Assembly: GCF_030815975.1 (NCBI RefSeq)
Contig: NZ_JAUSXL010000002.1
Span: forward strand, 3,212,501 to 3,276,500
DNA from: Variovorax paradoxus
GTDB taxonomy: Bacteria > Pseudomonadota > Gammaproteobacteria > Burkholderiales > Burkholderiaceae_C
DNA: 64,000 nucleotides
Direction: 5' to 3'
Position 1 is the stretch's first letter. Each line of letters opens with the position of its first letter. Positions 63,615 through 64,000 of the stretch are shown in pieces. The translations under genes and the position numbers were made by a program. The notes under the pieces were generated by a model that saw only the letters and a list, made by a program, of their open reading frames with translations, had not been told where the DNA came from and did no database searches.

Positions 63615-64000
63615 ACCGTTCGAACAACGCCTGCCCGCGCGGGGGCCAATCGGGTGCGACCTTGCTGGTCTCCATGATCTTCCTGGTGGTGCTGACGCTC
63701 ATGGTCGTTTCGGCCGTCAAGGTCACCAACGTCAACACGAAGCTGGTCGGCAACATGCAGACCGAGCAAGAGGCCAATGCGGCCGCGATGCAGGCCATCG
63801 AAACGACGATCAGCAGAGACTTCACCTCGATGCCCGTGGCCAGCACCATCGCGGTGGACATCAACAACAGCGGCCAGACCGGCTCCTCCTATTCCGCCGC
63901 GGTGGCAGCGCCCGTCTGTACCGGGATCAAGCCCATCAAGCTCAGTGAACTGGATGCGAGCCTGACCAGCGACCAGCCCTGCTACGTGAGCGGCGCCTCG
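63611..64000 (+). CDS. pilX: Type IV pilus assembly protein PilX (partial, runs off the window)
   Basis: First 130 codons. The start overlaps the pilW stop (ATGA, 63611-63614). QSG|ATLLVSMIFLVVLTLMVVSAVK is a prepilin-like N-terminus that lacks Glu5, as PilX proteins often do. EQEANAAAMQAIETTISRD follows. pilY1 would be expected next, beyond the end. Confidence 0.88.
   Translation, partial: MNRSNNACPRGGQSGATLLVSMIFLVVLTLMVVSAVKVTNVNTKLVGNMQTEQEANAAAMQAIETTISRDFTSMPVASTIAVDINNSGQTGSSYSAAVAAPVCTGIKPIKLSELDASLTSDQPCYVSGAS

Overview
The window comes from the chromosome of a GC-rich betaproteobacterium, most likely a Comamonadaceae member close to Variovorax. This rests on the dense GC-rich coding, the Bug/TTT-type, NMT1-type and TRAP-type solute receptors, the many LysR/GntR/Lrp regulator-target pairs, and a recurring-looking Comamonadaceae intergenic hairpin element at 33925-34005. 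The assignment is inference from gene content; there is no rRNA or tRNA marker in the window.

Layout. 1-5678: organophosphate scavenging operon (end of an upstream gene, ugpB, ugpA, ugpE, ugpQ, phoD; no ugpC in view). 5747-12524: aldo/keto reductase, DedA-rhodanese fusion, a secreted hypothetical, a Cache sensor kinase with its NarL-type response regulator, a DUF938 methyltransferase and a serine-hydrolase lipoprotein. 12525-13822: a short, lower-GC insertion carrying a Tae4-type T6SS peptidoglycan amidase effector that overlaps a small four-helix membrane protein, a candidate immunity protein of a kind that is not the usual periplasmic Tai4. 13875-17976: envelope genes (extensin-like protein, PrsW, NlpC/P60 lipoprotein, small secreted proteins). 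18104-20387: cstA and its small partner. 20614-24615: TonB siderophore receptor, a frameshifted Sel1-like gene, DUF1161 protein and alpha/beta hydrolase.

24632-30185: organosulfur module (cystathionine beta-lyase, Bug receptor, four-domain rhodanese, thiol dioxygenase) with a divergent LysR regulator whose start codon lies in a palindrome. 30203-33019: EamA exporter and 3-hydroxyisobutyrate-dehydrogenase-like reductase with a divergent LysR. 33029-46751: nitrogen/nucleobase-looking region. It holds an isolated ureD, two paralogous pairs of CMP/dCMP-type deaminase plus NMT1-family receptor (only one with its own permease and ATPase), a Rieske oxygenase, dadA with a divergent Lrp regulator, OsmC, an LpxO-like hydroxylase and a TRAP transporter.

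46972-60719: central carbon genes. maeB; a flavin-dependent halogenase-like enzyme; the glyoxylate-to-glycerate set gcl-hyi-glxR with its LysR; a carotenoid-cleavage-type oxygenase with a DUF2141 protein; an AI-2E family permease; and dctA with a GntR regulator. 60953-64000: a minor pilin operon of type IV pili (pilE-like, fimT, pilV, pilW, start of pilX), preceded by helically phased TCACAT repeats.

How the parts may work together (inference): base deamination, urea handling and the Gcl-Hyi-GlxR route fit purine breakdown to glycerate, while ugp/phoD and the sulfur module supply P and S from organic sources, a typical soil or rhizosphere lifestyle. The most novel-looking piece is the effector plus membrane-protein pair at 12876-13822.
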